The notes beneath the pieces were generated by a model. That model saw nothing but the letters and a program-made list of their open reading frames with translations, ran no database searches and was not told the DNA's origin. A stretch of DNA of 64,000 nt, from the NCBI GenBank assembly GCA_040081555.1, contig JBEBGG010000003.1:1-64000 (forward strand), given 5' to 3'. This DNA is from CADEEX01 sp040081555. Lineage in GTDB: Bacteria > Acidobacteriota > Vicinamibacteria > Vicinamibacterales > CAVVIG01. Below, piece by piece: positions 63,781-64,000 of this stretch. Every line of letters starts with the position of its first letter. The stretch's first letter is position 1. The position numbers were made by a program, and so were the translations under genes.

Positions 63781-64000
63781 CGCCGCCGCAATTCCTCTTC
63801 GGCGCGACGACGAACCTCCTGCCATGGGACGCCAGCAGACTCCCCTGCCAGGACTCGCCTTGCCCTACGCCCGATTTCCGCGGCCCAGGCCGCTTCGACT
63901 TCGCCTGGATCATCCGCGGCTGCGTCGTCGAGGCTGGCCAGCAACTGCGCGGCCACATCGGCACGCTCATGGACCGGCAGGGCCAGTGCTTCTCGCAGAA
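63777..64000 (-). CDS. Addiction-module antitoxin (PF09720/TIGR02574 type), 5' end beyond the window
   Basis: The visible 73 residues read LREALALPVHERADVAAQLLASLDD, with AAWAAEIGRRARRVLAGE and a helical Arg/Glu-rich end. This matches small antitoxins of the unstable-antitoxin family, which pair with ParE/RelE toxins. It lies upstream of and overlaps the toxin gene on the minus strand. The N-terminal start is off the right edge. The gene is oriented against the other cassette genes, which is common for toxin-antitoxin cassettes with their own promoter. Confidence 0.8.
   Translation of the reverse strand, partial: LREALALPVHERADVAAQLLASLDDAAADDPGEVEAAWAAEIGRRARRVLAGESAGVPWQEVRRRAEEELRRR

Larger units (their letters stand above)
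54660..64000 (+). mobile_element. Integron gene-cassette array without integrase (CALIN)
   Basis: Eight attC sites occur at 56059, 56932, 58007, 58908, 59839, 61070, 62639 and 63444, all in the same orientation, each placed just after a single gene (cassettes of about 0.8-1.6 kb). No tyrosine recombinase gene with IntI features and no attI are visible, so it fits the CALIN definition within the window. The array runs off the right edge. Its left boundary is uncertain: the composition changes after the DUF3617 gene near 54.6 kb, but no R'/R'' pair is found there. All cassette genes are on the + strand except the toxin-antitoxin genes. Confidence 0.85.

Overview
The window is a chromosomal segment of a GC-rich, Gram-negative, didermic bacterium. 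Two TonB-dependent receptors with N-terminal carboxypeptidase-regulatory-like domains, a dipeptidyl-peptidase-IV-like S9 peptidase, a PEGA-domain protein, a DUF4159 protein, a DUF3617 protein and many small secreted c-type cytochromes together resemble soil Acidobacteriota (Vicinamibacteria-like). That assignment is an inference from gene content; no rRNA or other marker gene is present. No rRNA, tRNA, CRISPR array or insertion sequence was recognised.

Layout. 1-2.3 kb: end of an acyltransferase, an unknown protein and a fosmidomycin-resistance-type MFS exporter. 2.4-11.3 kb: a tight + strand operon for surface glycan or glycoprotein assembly, with a MAF/DUF115 glycosyltransferase fused to a methyltransferase, two more methyltransferases, a PglD-like Rossmann protein, a double-domain glycosyltransferase and a sulfotransferase. 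11.3-19.9 kb: S9 peptidase, TonB receptor, GT-C-like membrane protein, small methyltransferase-like protein and a BNR-4 protein. 20-28.6 kb: cytochrome c'-like lipoprotein, PEGA protein behind a hairpin-rich leader, amidase, a metal-binding protein with three HMBD-like repeats, a cytochrome c protein and a second TonB receptor. 28.6-32.1 kb: otsA-treS trehalose operon. 32.3-37.5 kb: a minus-strand run with a His/Met-rich secreted protein, a small Cys/His protein, an MFS transporter, a second cytochrome c'-like protein and a GT4 enzyme. 37.7-40.4 kb: paired c-di-GMP-type proteins (EAL/HDOD and HD-GYP). 40.4-48.4 kb: M23 peptidase, DUF4159 protein, then an overlapping + strand operon of membrane GT, GT8-like, two sulfotransferases and two GT4 enzymes. 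48.4-54.6 kb: aldo/keto reductase, zinc alcohol dehydrogenase, ABC exporter, ferrochelatase, SRPBCC and DUF3617 proteins.

The most notable region is about 54.7-64 kb. It is a run of gene cassettes, each followed by an integron attC recombination site. Eight attC sites can be read, all in the same orientation, with R'' boxes close to GCCTAAC, R' boxes GTTRRRY and the bulged hairpin arms typical of attC. No integron integrase or attI is visible, so within this window the region is a CALIN (cluster of attC sites lacking an integrase). The cargo is a DUF4145 protein, two related intradiol-dioxygenase-like secreted proteins, an orphan protein, a trypsin-like protease, a DUF3800 protein, a secreted alpha/beta hydrolase, an enterochelin-esterase-like protein and, in reverse orientation at the right edge, an antitoxin with a broken ParE/RelE toxin. 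The cassettes look lower in GC than the flanking chromosome and most cassette genes have no obvious functional link to each other.
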